Shown piece by piece: positions 1 through 9,752 of a DNA stretch of 64,000 nt. The stretch is from Synechococcus sp. LTW-R (GTDB taxonomy: Bacteria > Cyanobacteriota > Cyanobacteriia > PCC-6307 > Cyanobiaceae). Position numbers and translations under genes: made by a program. The number at the start of each line of letters is the position of its first letter. The first letter of the stretch is position 1. The DNA is taken from NCBI RefSeq assembly GCF_014217875.1, contig NZ_CP059060.1:1860001-1924000 (forward strand). The letters run 5' to 3'. Below the pieces are notes generated by a model that searched no databases, was not told the origin of the DNA, and saw only the letters and a program-made list of their open reading frames with translations.

Positions 1-162
1 CTGTTCCACCTGGGACTCTTCCTCGCCTTGGCCGCGGTCTTGGGCGGCAAAGCGCGCCGGGAGGAGCGCTTGCTCGTCCCGCTCCATCCCGAGTACGTCA
101 GCTATCGCCGGACGACCCCGGCGATCCTGCCGGGTTTGCCTGGGTTGGACTGGCGGAGCTGA
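1..162 (+). CDS. isoprenylcysteine carboxyl methyltransferase-like protein, C-terminal fragment
   Basis: This is the last 53 residues of a gene that begins left of the window; the frame is open from base 1 and ends at TGA 160-162. A short hydrophobic stretch (LFLALAAVLG) is followed by a charged tail with EER, then PEY, YRRTTP and LPG. This pattern resembles the C-terminal signature of the ICMT/PEMT-like membrane methyltransferases, which modify small lipophilic or prenylated substrates with SAM. The SAM-binding part is outside the window, so the family is only a suggestion. Its stop lies two bases from the convergent dusA stop. Confidence 0.6.
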   Translation: MFHLGLFLALAAVLGGKARREERLLVPLHPEYVSYRRTTPAILPGLPGLDWRS

Positions 163-163
163 G

Positions 164-1162
164 TCAGAGCCCGCGCTCTTCCAATTGCTGGGCGGCCCGC
201 TCGAGGACCTCCGGGCCGGCGTCCCGTTGGCCAGCGGCTTGACCCAAATTCCGCCGCCAATGGCGGGCGCCGCTTACCCCTTCCACCACCTGCACCAGGT
301 GTCGGGCGATGGACCACAGCCGCCCACCATTGCTGCACCAGCCTTCCGCATAGGGAATCAGGCCCCGCACCACCGTGGAGGCCTTCGCCACCGCCTGGCT
401 GTCGTCTCTGAAGAGATCGCGGTCCACCGTGGCCCAGCGCAAGGGGTGGTCGTAGGCGGCGCGGCCCACCATCACCCCGTCCACCGCCTCCAGTTGCTCG
501 AGGCAGCTGCTGAGCTCCAGCAGGCCGCCGTTGAGTTCGATGGTCAGCTGGGGCCGGTCGGCCTTGAGCTGATGCACCAGCTCGTAGCGCAGGGGGGGAA
601 TCGTGCGGTTTTGCTTGGGGTCTAAGCCGTCGAGCCAGGCTTTGCGGGCATGGACGCTGAAGCGCTGGGCACCAGCCGCGGCCACGGTGTCGACAAAGGC
701 CAGCAGCTCCCCATAGGAATCGCGCTCATCGATGCCGATGCGGTGCTTCACCGTGACCGGCAGCGGCGAGGCCTCGGCCATGGCGCTGATGCAACGGGCC
801 ACCTGTTCGGGCTCGGCCATTAGGCAGGCCCCAAAGCGCCCCTTCTGGACCTTCTCGCTGGGACAGCCGACGTTGAGGTTGATCTCGTCGTAGCCGCGGT
901 CGGCGGCGATGCGCGCGGCTTCAGCCAGCAGAACGGGATCGTCCCCCCCCACCTGCAGGGCAATCGGGTGCTCGATCGGGTCGAAGTCGATCAGCCGGTC
1001 GCGCCGCTCGCTGTGGTGGAGCGCCTGGGCCACCACCATTTCGGTGTACAGCAGGCTGCGACGGCTGATCTGCCGCATCAGCACCCGGAAGTGCCGATCG
1101 GTGTAGTCCATCATCGGAGCCACACTGAAGCGGTAGGCCCCGTTCAGCAGCGAATCGGGCAT
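164..1162 (-). CDS. dusA: tRNA-dihydrouridine synthase, DusA type
   Basis: The product reduces uridine to dihydrouridine in the tRNA D-loop using FMN and NADPH. The start chosen is ATG 1162, giving 332 residues, the usual DusA length; an upstream GTG would add residues that run into the divergent flavoprotein gene. Visible motifs are the FMN-site APMMDYTD (about 15-22), NVGCPS (97-102), GRFGACLM with the presumed catalytic Cys113, KHRIG in the middle, and GRAAYDHP in the second half, which is characteristic of DusA rather than DusB. It is divergent from the next gene with only 25 bases between starts, so the promoters must overlap coding sequence or lie inside it. Confidence 0.93.
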   Translation of the reverse strand: MPDSLLNGAYRFSVAPMMDYTDRHFRVLMRQISRRSLLYTEMVVAQALHHSERRDRLIDFDPIEHPIALQVGGDDPVLLAEAARIAADRGYDEINLNVGCPSEKVQKGRFGACLMAEPEQVARCISAMAEASPLPVTVKHRIGIDERDSYGELLAFVDTVAAAGAQRFSVHARKAWLDGLDPKQNRTIPPLRYELVHQLKADRPQLTIELNGGLLELSSCLEQLEAVDGVMVGRAAYDHPLRWATVDRDLFRDDSQAVAKASTVVRGLIPYAEGWCSNGGRLWSIARHLVQVVEGVSGARHWRRNLGQAAGQRDAGPEVLERAAQQLEERGL

Positions 1163-1187
1163 CACCCCATGCTCGCCTTTCACGCTG

Positions 1188-2435
1188 ATGCCCCCCCGTT
1201 CTGAGCACTGGTCCCTGGTGGTGGCGGGCGGCGGCCCCGCCGGCTTTATGGCGGCCATCGCCGCCGCCGAGGCGGGTCAGCGCCGCGTTCTCGTGTTGGA
1301 GAGCACCCCGGAGCCCCTGGGCAAGGTCTTGATTAGCGGCGGTGGCCGCTGCAATGTCACCCACGCCTGCTGGGATCCGCGTGAATTGGTGGGCTTCTAT
1401 CCCCGTGGGGGCAAGGCCCTACGGGGACCCTTCAGCCGCTTTGCCGCCGGCGATGCCGTCTCCTGGTTTGACGACCACGGCCTGACCCTGGTGGAGGAGG
1501 CCGATGGCCGCATGTTTCCCCAGGCCAACCGCTCCACCGCCGTCATCCAGTGCCTGCGGCAGGCCGCGGAACGGGCGGGGGTGACCCTGCGCAGCAGTGA
1601 GGCGCTGCAGCAGGCAGGCCAGGGACCTACGGGCGGGTTTGAGCTCACGCTCCGCAGTGGCACCCAGCTCAGCGCTGATCGCCTGGTGCTGGCCACCGGT
1701 AGCCATCCCAGCGGCCGGCGTTTGGTCTCAGGGTTGGGCCATGACTTGGTGGCGCCGGTGCCCTCGCTGTTCACCCTCGCTTTGAAGCCCAATCCCCTGG
1801 TGGGCCTAGCGGGTGTGGTGATGGATCCGGTGGACCTGGAGCTGGAGGCGGGGGGGCAGCGCTTCCGCCAGAGCGGCCCGGTGCTGATCACCCATTGGGG
1901 CCTGAGCGGTCCGGCGACCCTGCGGCTGACCGCCTTTGCCGCCCGGGCCCTCCATGGCGCGGGTTACCGGGCCAACCTTCAGGTGGATTGGAGCGGCGGC
2001 CGCTCCCTGCAGCAGCTGGAAGAGCTCTTTGCGGACTGCCGCAGAGATCAGGCCAAGCGCCAACTCAGCAACGCCCGCCCCTGGCCGGGGCTCAGTCGCC
2101 GCCTCTGGCAGCACCTCTTGAGCCAGCAGGGGGTCGAGCCTGATCGCCGTTGGGCGGATTTGGCAAAGCGTCAGCAGCTTGGTTTGCTGGAGTCCCTGCG
2201 CCGCAGTCATTTCCCGGTGGCGGGCCGCGGTCCCTTCGGCGAAGAGTTTGTGACTGCCGGTGGCGTGCCGCTTGGGGAGGTCAACCTGGCCACCATGGAG
2301 AGCCGCAAGGTGGTGGGGCTTTATCTGGTGGGTGAGCTCCTGGATGTGGACGGCGTCACCGGCGGTTTCAACTTCCAGCACTGCTGGAGTTCCGGTTGGC
2401 TGGCGGGTCAGGCGATTGCGGCCGGCGCTAGTTGA
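1188..2435 (+). CDS. HI0933/BaiN-family NAD(P)/FAD-dependent oxidoreductase
   Basis: A 415-residue flavoprotein of the HI0933 (YhiN/BaiN) family. The N-terminal dinucleotide fold has GGGPAG (about 14-19), then SGGGRCN near residue 50, a family hallmark. The C-terminal TGGFN-x-QHCWSSG block closes the FAD site. Some members act on bile acids or aminoacetone, but the physiological substrate in cyanobacteria is unknown and I do not assign one. The start ATG 1188 gives a short leader before the first beta strand. It overlaps the stop of the convergent pilC gene by 8 bases. Confidence 0.88.
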   Translation: MPPRSEHWSLVVAGGGPAGFMAAIAAAEAGQRRVLVLESTPEPLGKVLISGGGRCNVTHACWDPRELVGFYPRGGKALRGPFSRFAAGDAVSWFDDHGLTLVEEADGRMFPQANRSTAVIQCLRQAAERAGVTLRSSEALQQAGQGPTGGFELTLRSGTQLSADRLVLATGSHPSGRRLVSGLGHDLVAPVPSLFTLALKPNPLVGLAGVVMDPVDLELEAGGQRFRQSGPVLITHWGLSGPATLRLTAFAARALHGAGYRANLQVDWSGGRSLQQLEELFADCRRDQAKRQLSNARPWPGLSRRLWQHLLSQQGVEPDRRWADLAKRQQLGLLESLRRSHFPVAGRGPFGEEFVTAGGVPLGEVNLATMESRKVVGLYLVGELLDVDGVTGGFNFQHCWSSGWLAGQAIAAGAS

Positions 2436-3663
2436 TCTGATCGAAGATCGAGAACATTTGCAGGTACATCGCCAGCAGGATTGAGCCGACGATGCCGCCC
2501 ACAACCACGATCATCGCTGGCTCCAGCATGGAGGTCAGGGCCTTGACGGCAGCCTCCACCTCGTCTTCGTAGAAGTCGGCCACCTTCGAGAGCATCGCGT
2601 CCATCTGGCCGGTTTCTTCGCCGATGGCGAGCATGCTCAAGGCCAGTTCCGGAAAGACCCGTTTGCGGTCCAGGGCGACGCTCAAGGGGATGCCCTCCTG
2701 CACGTCCTGACGGGAGACGACGATCGCATCGGCAATGACGGCGTTGCCGGCTGTTTCCTGCACGATCTCCAGCGACAGCAGGATCGGCACCCCCGCTCGG
2801 GTCAGGGAGCTGAAGGTGCGGCAGAACTTGGCCGTGGCGGTTTTCTGAATCAGATCGCCAAAGAGCGGCAGTTTCAGCAGGAGCCCATCCACCCGCCTGC
2901 GGCCGCTGGCCGTTGCGTAGTAGCGGCCAAACATCCAGACCCCCACGGCGATGGCCAGGGCCAGAAACAGGGAAAACGAGGACCGCAGCAACTGGCTGAG
3001 GTCGACCATCATTTGGGTGAACAGGGGGAGCTCAGCCCCGAGGTCTTCGAAGATTCCGGCGAAGGTGGGGATCAGGAAGATTGTCATCCCCAGGAAGACC
3101 AGGATCGCGATGGCCAGCACGGCCACGGGGTAGCCCATGGCGCTTTTGATCTGGTTCTGCAGCCGGGCATTGCCCTCGAGCAATTTGGCGAGCCGGCGCA
3201 GGCTCTCGTCCAGGACGCCCCCCGCTTCGCCGGCCTCCACCATGGCGATGGTGAGCTTGTCGAAGACCCGCGGCCAGGAGCGCAGTGCCGCCCCCAGGCT
3301 TCCCCCCTGGTTCACGTCCGTGCTGACGGCGGTCAGGGCCCGTTTGAACAGCGGCATGCGCTGCTGGCGGGCCATCAGATCGAGGCTGCGCACGATTGGG
3401 ACCCCCGCATCCACGAGGGCCGCCAGCTTGTTGGCAAAGAGGGCTTTCTCGCGGATGCCGGGCTTGGCCTCGAGCAGGCTCGAGAGATCCATCCCAAAGA
3501 CCGTGCTGGCGGCGGCTGGTTTGCCCGTCACCGGCTCCAGGCTGCTGGGCAGGATGCCCCGGCGCCGCAGCTCCCGCCGGGCACGGGTTGGATCGCTGGC
3601 CTGCAGCTGCAGCGTCCGGGTTTGACCGGAGCGGTTGGTGTAAGTGGCGCTGAAGTTGGGCAC
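2428..3663 (-). CDS. pilC: type IV pilus inner-membrane platform protein PilC
   Basis: A 411-residue GspF/PilC-family polytopic protein, the membrane platform on which the PilB and PilT ATPases act. Two repeated GspF domains are visible (about 70-195 and 275-395). Hydrophobic segments lie around 170-200, 220-245 and at the C-terminus. GEAGG and GEETGQM motifs sit at equivalent places in the two halves. The start is GTG 3663, which shares one base with the pilT stop, so translation is coupled. It is the last gene of a leftward pilB-pilT-pilC operon. The reading frame is intact although pilB upstream is not. Confidence 0.93.
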   Translation of the reverse strand: MPNFSATYTNRSGQTRTLQLQASDPTRARRELRRRGILPSSLEPVTGKPAAASTVFGMDLSSLLEAKPGIREKALFANKLAALVDAGVPIVRSLDLMARQQRMPLFKRALTAVSTDVNQGGSLGAALRSWPRVFDKLTIAMVEAGEAGGVLDESLRRLAKLLEGNARLQNQIKSAMGYPVAVLAIAILVFLGMTIFLIPTFAGIFEDLGAELPLFTQMMVDLSQLLRSSFSLFLALAIAVGVWMFGRYYATASGRRRVDGLLLKLPLFGDLIQKTATAKFCRTFSSLTRAGVPILLSLEIVQETAGNAVIADAIVVSRQDVQEGIPLSVALDRKRVFPELALSMLAIGEETGQMDAMLSKVADFYEDEVEAAVKALTSMLEPAMIVVVGGIVGSILLAMYLQMFSIFDQIN

Positions 3664-4724
3664 TAGCCCTCCAGGAGCCGCATCAGCTCGTCGGGCTTGC
3701 TCGCCTTGGCGAGGGCTTCACTGCGGTCCACGGCGCCGGCCTGCACCAGGTTGGCGAGGGCGCGCTCCAGGGTTTGCATGCCCTGCTGGCCGCCGGTTTG
3801 GATCTGGGAATAGAGCTGCGCGGTTTTGCCCTCCCGGATCAAGTTGGCGATGGCCGGGGTGTTGATCAAGATTTCCTGGGCCATCACCCGCCCGAATTGC
3901 CCGGGTTTGGGGTTCTGGCGTTTGCAGAGGGTCTGGGAAAACACCCCCACCAGGGAGCCACTCAGCTGCACGCGGATTTGGGTTTGCTGCTCGGGTGGGA
4001 AGACGTCGACCATGCGATCCACGGTTTGCGCGGCTGAGCTGGTGTGGAGGGTGCCGAAGACCAGATGCCCGGTCTCTGAGGCGGTGATCGCCAGCTGAAT
4101 CGTCTCCAGATCCCGCATTTCGCCGACGAGGATCACGTCCGGGTCCTCCCGGAGGGCCGCGGCAAAGCTGCGGGTGTCATCCCCGAGCTGGCGCTGGTGG
4201 ATGACGCTTTTTTCGTTGCGGTAGGTGAATTCGATCGGGTCTTCGATCGTGAGGATGTGCTCGGCGCGGCTGCGGTTGATGTGATCCAGCAGGGCCGCCA
4301 GGGTGGTGGTTTTGCCGGAACCCGTCGGTCCGGTCACCAGCACCAGCCCCCTGGGCCGTCGGCTGGTTTCCTCGACGATCGGGGGTAGCCCCAGGCTCTC
4401 CAGGCTCGGAATCGTGCTGCCCAGGGCCCGCAGGCAGGCGGCGTAGCTGCCCCGTTGGCGGTAGACATTCACCCGGAAGCGCGAGACGCCTTTGAGGCCA
4501 TAGGCGCAGTCCAGCTCCCAGCTTTGCTCCAGCTGCTTGCGCTGGGCGTTGTTGATCATCGAGAAGATCAAGCGGTTGCAGAGGTCCTCGCTGAGGCGCT
4601 CCTCGCGCATCGGTTTGAGCGCGCCGCTGAAGCGCCCGTAGGGCGGCTGGCCCGCGGCCAGGTGCAGATCACTGCCACCGGCCTCGACCAGTTCCTCCAT
4701 CAACTGTTCGATCTGGAGCTCCAT
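3663..4724 (-). CDS. pilT: pilus retraction ATPase PilT
   Basis: A 353-residue PilT-type hexameric ATPase that powers pilus retraction, needed for twitching and DNA uptake in species with competence pili. Start ATG 4724 gives the family N-terminus (MELQIEQLM, then GGSDLHL at 16-22). A TTG further upstream would add 19 unlike residues. Walker [11 protein letters not shown] is at 132-141 and the Walker B region DPDVILVGEMRD near 195. The PilT AIRNLIRE-like box is present as AIANLIREGK near the C-terminus. It follows pilB with 66 bases between pilB stop and this ATG, and its stop overlaps pilC. Confidence 0.93.
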   Translation of the reverse strand: MELQIEQLMEELVEAGGSDLHLAAGQPPYGRFSGALKPMREERLSEDLCNRLIFSMINNAQRKQLEQSWELDCAYGLKGVSRFRVNVYRQRGSYAACLRALGSTIPSLESLGLPPIVEETSRRPRGLVLVTGPTGSGKTTTLAALLDHINRSRAEHILTIEDPIEFTYRNEKSVIHQRQLGDDTRSFAAALREDPDVILVGEMRDLETIQLAITASETGHLVFGTLHTSSAAQTVDRMVDVFPPEQQTQIRVQLSGSLVGVFSQTLCKRQNPKPGQFGRVMAQEILINTPAIANLIREGKTAQLYSQIQTGGQQGMQTLERALANLVQAGAVDRSEALAKASKPDELMRLLEG

Positions 4725-4790
4725 GCCGCTGTCGGCGCCGGTGGCTGTCCTCAGTGTGGGAAGCCCGCCAGGGCCTGGCAATGCCGCTGG

Positions 4791-6626
4791 TTAATGCAGT
4801 TGCCGGGGGGTCAGGCAGTAGGGGCACTCCAGCCATTCATCCCGCATTCCTCCTCCGCAGCTGCGGCAGGTGATGGTGTGGAGAGCCTTGGCCCGGCGCT
4901 CGGTTTCCAGGCTCGAGTCGGTCAGGATCATCCGCTCGATTTCCTCAAGGGTCGTCTCCCCCTGCCGCACCAGGTCGAGGCCGTAGCCCGGCAGGGTTTT
5001 CATGCCGCTCTCGATGGCCAGCTTGCGCAGCCGATCGGTGCTGGCCTCCTGGGCAATGGCACTGGCGAGGGTGTCGTTGACCCGAAGCACCTCGTAGACG
5101 CCGACCCGGCCCTTGTCGCCGAGGCCTTGGCAGCTGGGACAGGGGTCGCTGTCGCCCGCCTGCAGGCGCTTGGCCTTGAAAAAGGTGATCGCTTGCTCGT
5201 TGCTGGCAAATAGGCCAAAGCGGCCCAGGTCCTGTTCGCTGGGGTGGTACGGCTGGCGGCAGTCCGGACAGACCCGACGCACCAACCGCTGAGAGACGAT
5301 TCCAATCAGGGAGGCGCTCACCATGAAGGGTTCCACCCCCATTTCCGAGAGGCGGGCGATGGCGCTGGGGGCGTCGTTGCAATGGAGCGTGGTCAACACT
5401 AGGTGCCCGGTCAGGGCCGCTTCGATGGCGGTTTTGGCCGTCTCCCGGTCCCGGGTCTCACCCACCAGCAGGACATCGGGGTCTTGCCGCATGAAGGCCC
5501 GCAGGGCCATGGCGAAGTCGTAGCCCTTCTCCCGGTTGACCTGGGTCTGGGAAATGCCCTTGAGGGTGTATTAGATCGGGTCCTCAACCGTGGAGATGTT
5601 GACCCCCGGGTCGTTGCGTTCCGCCAGGAGGGAATAGAGCGTGGTGCTCTTGCCTGAGCCCGTGGGTCCCGTGACCAGCAGCATTCCAAAGGGTTTGCTG
5701 CCCATTTCCCGGACGCTGGCGAGGGCCGTGGGTTCGCTGATCAGCCGATCGAGCCCCAGGTGGGTGGCGCCGCTGTCCAGCAGGCGCATGCAGACCTTCT
5801 CGCCGTAGCGGGTGGGCAGGGTGCTGACCCGCAGGTCAAAGAGGCGCCCCTGATAGCGCCGTCTGATCCGGCCGTCCTGGGGGAGCCGGCGCTCGGCGAT
5901 GTCCAAGTCCGCCATGATTTTCAGGCGGGAAGTCACCGCGGGGGTGAGCGTTTTCGGCAGCTTGTCCAGCTGCTCGAGAACCCCGTCCTGGCGCAGGCGA
6001 ATCAGCAGGCCATCCTCCTGGGGTTCGAGGTGGATGTCGCTGGCACTGCGCTCCAGCGCTTGCACCAGGATGCGATCCACCAGGCTCACCACCGGTGAGG
6101 CGTTGGAGGCCTCCAGGCTGGCCTCGACATCCAGTTCAATCAGGTTGTCGTCAGCGGCCTCCTCGAGCCTCCCCTCAAGGTTCAGCTCATCGACCAAGGA
6201 CACCCGACTCACCGGCGGGCTTGGTTGAGTTGGCTTGGGCTTACTGGCTGGTGTTGGGGCCGGATCCGCACTCGGGCTTTGCTCTAGCACCGCTTGCAGG
6301 TCTCCCTGGAGGGCTAGCCGAAGTTCCAGGGGCGGTCCTTCAGCAGCGGCGTTACAGAGGTTCTCGCGTTGTTCGGCGCTCCAGTGGGTGGGGACGGCTA
6401 CCACGAGGTGGTTGGGGTTCAGCTGGACGGGAAGACAGCCCAGGGTTTGGCAGTTGGCTTGGCTGAGTTGGGGATGCCAGCTCCAACGTTCCCCTCCTGC
6501 GGCTCGCAAATCCGCGCTGCTGAGGACGGCTTCCTTGAGTAGTAATTCGACCTCGAGCCGCTGCTGCTCAGGGGTTTGGGCCTCCGCCACCGGTCGCTTG
6601 GGGATGGTGCTGGCGCTTGCTGTCAT
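4791..6626 (-). pseudogene. pilB: pilB, pilus extension ATPase, interrupted by in-frame TAA
   Basis: GspE/PilB-family ATPase, about 611 codons read from ATG 6626. The frame is interrupted by TAA at 5573-5571 and then stays open to the true stop at 4791. Before the stop lie the MshEN-like N-terminal region, the GspE N2 domain (SDIHLEP) and Walker A ([10 protein letters not shown]). The break falls inside the Asp box: TVEDPI is read, then the stop, then YTLKGISQTQVN, where relatives have Glu. After it come Walker B (DPDVLLVGETRD), His box and a four-Cys zinc site. One base, A at 5573 on the plus strand instead of C, explains it. ATG 5510 could restart a 239-residue piece, but neither half holds both Walker motifs, so neither should be an active motor. 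A sequencing error is possible. The C-terminus also carries an extra CxxC...CxxC ribbon. Confidence 0.88.
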
Positions 6627-6721
6627 GAGCCGCTCCGCCGAGGAGGTGCGGGCTTCCGCCGCTTGTGGGGTGGCGCCCCTTCACATCAACATGTCTAGAT
6701 CAGATCTTCGGTTCGGTCAGC

Positions 6722-7396
6722 ATGAGCGGCGACGCGACTCCGTTTCCCCAGGACTCCGCCCCGGCCCCAGCTGAGGCCGCGGCAGCCCCAGAAGCCAGTG
6801 CGGCGGTGGATTCGGCGCCGGCTGAGGTGGCCGCTGAAGCCAGTGCAGACCCCGAGCAGCGCGTCCGGGAGCTCGAGGCCGAACTGACGGCCCTCAAGGC
6901 TGAGCACGAGAGCGTCCGCAGTCAGTACATGCGGATTGCGGCGGATTTCGACAACTTCCGCAAGCGCCAGAGCCGGGATCAGGAGGATCAGCGCACCCAG
7001 ATCGCATGCTCCACCCTGAGCGAAATCCTGCCCGTGGTGGACAACTTCGAGCGGGCCCGTCAGCAGCTGGATCCTCAGGCTGAAGAAGCCCAGGCCATCC
7101 ACCGCAGCTACCAGGGGCTCTACAAGCAGCTGGTGGACGTGTTCAAGCAGCTCGGCGTTTCACCGATGCGGGTCGAGGGCGAGCCCTTTGATCCCACCCT
7201 CCATGAGGCGGTGCTGCGGGAGCCCAGCGACGAGCACGCGGAAGACCTCGTGATCGCTGAATTGCAGCGGGGTTATCACCTCAACGATCGCGTTCTGCGT
7301 CACGCCCTGGTGAAGGTTTCGATGGGTCCTGGTCCCAGCGGCGGTGCTGCACCGGCCAGCTCTAGCGACGACGCTGCACCCGCTGAAGAGGCCTGA
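6722..7396 (+). CDS. grpE: nucleotide exchange factor GrpE
   Basis: A 224-residue GrpE, the exchange factor for DnaK. Start ATG 6722 is used; upstream GTG 6665 would only add unrelated residues. The first 60 residues are Ala/Glu/Pro-rich and disordered. A long helix follows ([16 protein letters not shown]), then DFDNFRKRQ, a family signature, then [10 protein letters not shown] and the C-terminal beta domain ending near VKVS. dnaJ starts 2 bases after the stop, so the two are co-transcribed. I saw no CIRCE element in the 95 bases between pilB and grpE starts. Confidence 0.96.
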   Translation: MSGDATPFPQDSAPAPAEAAAAPEASAAVDSAPAEVAAEASADPEQRVRELEAELTALKAEHESVRSQYMRIAADFDNFRKRQSRDQEDQRTQIACSTLSEILPVVDNFERARQQLDPQAEEAQAIHRSYQGLYKQLVDVFKQLGVSPMRVEGEPFDPTLHEAVLREPSDEHAEDLVIAELQRGYHLNDRVLRHALVKVSMGPGPSGGAAPASSSDDAAPAEEA

Positions 7397-7398
7397 GC

Positions 7399-8526
7399 AT
7401 GGCCGACTTCTACGACCTCCTAGGGGTGAGCCGTGATGCTGACGCGGACACGCTGAAGCGCTCCTATCGCCGTCTGGCGCGTCAGTACCACCCGGATATC
7501 AACAAGGACCCCGGGGCCGAAGACAAGTTCAAGGAGATCGGCCGTGCCTATGAGGTGCTGAGCGATCCCCAGACCCGGGCGCGCTACGACCAGTTCGGTG
7601 AAGCCGGCCTGGGCGGAGCCGCCGGGATGCCCGACATGGGCGACATGGGCGGCTTCGCTGACCTGTTTGAGACCTTCTTCAGCGGATTCGGTGGCGGCAT
7701 GGGTGGCCCCTCCGCAGGGGGCGCACGCCGGCGCGGTCCCCGCCAGGGCGATGACCTGCGCTTTGACCTGACCATCAGCTTCAGCGAAGCGGTCTTTGGT
7801 CAAGAGAAGGAGATCCAGATTCGGCACCTGGAGACCTGCAATAGCTGCAGCGGCTCAGGCGCCAAGAGCGGCAGTGGCCCCACCAGCTGCGGCACCTGCG
7901 GCGGTGCTGGTCAGGTCCGCCGTGCCACCCGCACCCCCTTTGGCAGCTTCACCCAGGTGGCGGCTTGTCCCACCTGCGAAGGCACCGGTCAGGTCATTGC
8001 CGATCCCTGCTGCTCCTGCGGTGGCCAGGGCCTGCAGCAGGTGCGCAAGAAGCTGCGCATCAACATCCCCGCGGGTGTCGACACCGGCACGCGGCTGCGG
8101 GTCGCGGATGAGGGCAACGCTGGACAACGGGGTGGTCCCGCCGGCGACCTCTACGTCTTCCTGACGGTTCAGTCCCATCCGAACCTGCGCCGCGATGGGA
8201 TCAACATCCACTCGGAGGTGACGGTCAATTACCTCCAGGCGATTCTCGGCGACATGATTGAGGTGGAGACCGTGGATGGACCGGAACAACTGGAGATTCC
8301 CGCCGGCACCCAGCCCGGAGCGCTCCTGACCCTGACCGGTAAGGGCGTGCCGAAATTGGGCAATCCCGTGGCGCGGGGCAACCACCTGATCCAGATCAAG
8401 GTGCAGCTTCCGACGAAGGTCAACCGTGAGGAGCGCGAGCTGCTCGAGCAACTCGCGGGTCACCACACGGCCAAGGGACAGAAGCATCCCCACAAGAGCG
8501 GTCTCTTCGGCGGTTTGTTTGGCTAG
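7399..8526 (+). CDS. dnaJ: co-chaperone DnaJ, type I
   Basis: A 375-residue complete type I DnaJ. The J domain has HPD at 31-33. A Gly/Met-rich linker (about 70-110) is followed by a cysteine-rich zinc domain with repeats of the CxxCxGxG kind: [24 protein letters not shown] and CCSCGGQG. The last has Cys at an unusual first position but keeps the spacing. The C-terminal substrate-binding domains complete the protein. It stimulates DnaK ATPase and delivers clients. It sits directly behind grpE and is followed after 7 bases by a TusA-like gene. Confidence 0.96.
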   Translation: MADFYDLLGVSRDADADTLKRSYRRLARQYHPDINKDPGAEDKFKEIGRAYEVLSDPQTRARYDQFGEAGLGGAAGMPDMGDMGGFADLFETFFSGFGGGMGGPSAGGARRRGPRQGDDLRFDLTISFSEAVFGQEKEIQIRHLETCNSCSGSGAKSGSGPTSCGTCGGAGQVRRATRTPFGSFTQVAACPTCEGTGQVIADPCCSCGGQGLQQVRKKLRINIPAGVDTGTRLRVADEGNAGQRGGPAGDLYVFLTVQSHPNLRRDGINIHSEVTVNYLQAILGDMIEVETVDGPEQLEIPAGTQPGALLTLTGKGVPKLGNPVARGNHLIQIKVQLPTKVNREERELLEQLAGHHTAKGQKHPHKSGLFGGLFG

Positions 8527-8533
8527 GTCAGTG

Positions 8534-8755
8534 ATGACCCAGCTCGATCTCCGCGGGACCCCCTGCCCGCTCAATTTCATCCGCACCATGCTCGCCCTGG
8601 AGAAGCTCTCCGCCGGCGAGTGGCTGCAGGTGGATCTCGATGCGGGCGAGCCCGAGGAGATGGTCGCCAGCGGCTTGCGGGAGGCTGGACATCGCGTTGA
8701 GCTGGAGTCCTTGGAGGCTGGGGCGGTGCGCCTGTTGATCTGTCGCTGTGGCTGA
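8534..8755 (+). CDS. TusA-like sulfurtransferase family protein
   Basis: A 73-residue protein with the TusA/SirA fold signature: LDLRGTPCPLNFIRT (about 4-18), in which Cys11 is the sulfur-carrying position. The C-terminal strand reads VRLLICRCG. TusA proteins relay persulfide sulfur, for example to tRNA thiolation or cofactor synthesis; the partner here is unknown. Start ATG 8534 lies 7 bases after dnaJ; GTG 8531 is an alternative. The end overlaps the rsgA start by 8 bases, so dnaJ, this gene and rsgA probably share a transcript. Confidence 0.82.
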   Translation: MTQLDLRGTPCPLNFIRTMLALEKLSAGEWLQVDLDAGEPEEMVASGLREAGHRVELESLEAGAVRLLICRCG

Positions 8756-9752
8756 CGCCCTGGTGATGGCCCTCGAGGCCAACTTTTGCCGGGTGCAACT
8801 GGATCGGCCGGGCCCTGGAGGGGTGCAAGAGCTTCTCTGCGTGCGCCGGACGCGGCTGGGCAAGACCGGCCAACAGATTTGTGTGGGTGATCGCGTTGAG
8901 GTGGAGGGCATCGACTGGCCCGAAGCCCGCGCCGCGATCGCGGCTGTGGCACCCCGCAGCAGCCTGCTGGAGCGTCCCGCGGTTGCCAACTGCAGCCGCG
9001 TCGTGGTGGTGGCGGCCCTGGATCAGCCGGAATTGGACCCGCTGCAACTCACCCGTTTTTTGCTGACCGCTGAGCGCACGGGGGTCGCCGTGGAGCTGGT
9101 CCTCACCAAGGCCGATCTGCTGAGCGAGGCCGAGCAGCAGCGCTGGCGTGAGCGACTCATAGCTTGGGGTTACTCCCCTCTCCTCGTCTCCTCCAAGTGC
9201 GGCGATGGCCTGGCCGTCCTCGGTGATCGCTTGGCGGCACCAGGGATTTCGGTGCTTTGCGGCCCTTCCGGGGTGGGTAAGAGCAGCCTGATTAATGCCC
9301 TGCTGCCGCAGCTGAGCTTGCGGGTGAGTGAGGTTTCCGGTCGTCTACAGCGGGGGCGCCACACCACGCGCCACGTGGAGCTCTTCCCGCTGGCGTCGGG
9401 GGCGCTCTTGGCGGATTCTCCCGGCTTTAATCGGCCCTCCTTGCCCGCGGATCCTGCGGAGCTTGGGATGCTCTTCCCCGAGATCCGGCAGCGGCTTGAG
9501 GCTGGGGTTTGTCAGTTCAAGAATTGCCTGCACCAGGGCGATCCCGGCTGCGCCGTCGGCAGCGATTGGGATCGCCATGGCTTGTATCTCACATGCCTGG
9601 AGTCGGTCCAGCAGCAGGTGGCGCGGCAACCCCGGCTACGCACGGCCGGGTTGAAGCAGCGGGGAGGCAAAGAGGAGCCCTTGCTTGATCAGCGCCTGCG
9701 CCAAAGCTCGAGGCGCAGGCTGCGGCAGGTGGAGCCGGATGAGGAGGCCTAG
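8748..9752 (+). CDS. rsgA: ribosome small subunit-dependent GTPase RsgA
   Basis: A 334-residue circularly permuted GTPase that checks late 30S subunit assembly. Motif order is G4 first (LTKADLL near 125), then G1 (GPSGVGKSS near 170), then G3 (DSPGF), the permutation that defines the family. An N-terminal OB-fold precedes and a zinc-binding tail follows (C-x4-C, then HQGDPGC). The start GTG 8748 overlaps the upstream gene; ATG 8766 is also possible. It ends convergently with ebfC, overlapping by 4 bases. Confidence 0.94.
   Translation: MADALVMALEANFCRVQLDRPGPGGVQELLCVRRTRLGKTGQQICVGDRVEVEGIDWPEARAAIAAVAPRSSLLERPAVANCSRVVVVAALDQPELDPLQLTRFLLTAERTGVAVELVLTKADLLSEAEQQRWRERLIAWGYSPLLVSSKCGDGLAVLGDRLAAPGISVLCGPSGVGKSSLINALLPQLSLRVSEVSGRLQRGRHTTRHVELFPLASGALLADSPGFNRPSLPADPAELGMLFPEIRQRLEAGVCQFKNCLHQGDPGCAVGSDWDRHGLYLTCLESVQQQVARQPRLRTAGLKQRGGKEEPLLDQRLRQSSRRRLRQVEPDEEA

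Noticed and set aside
5571-5573. TAA in pilB as programmed recoding
   Set aside because: TAA is not a recoded codon in known bacterial systems of this kind, and no downstream structure or slip site is apparent.
6627-6721. CIRCE or other heat-shock element before grpE
   Set aside because: No TTAGCACTC-N9-GAGTGCTAA-like sequence could be read in this space.
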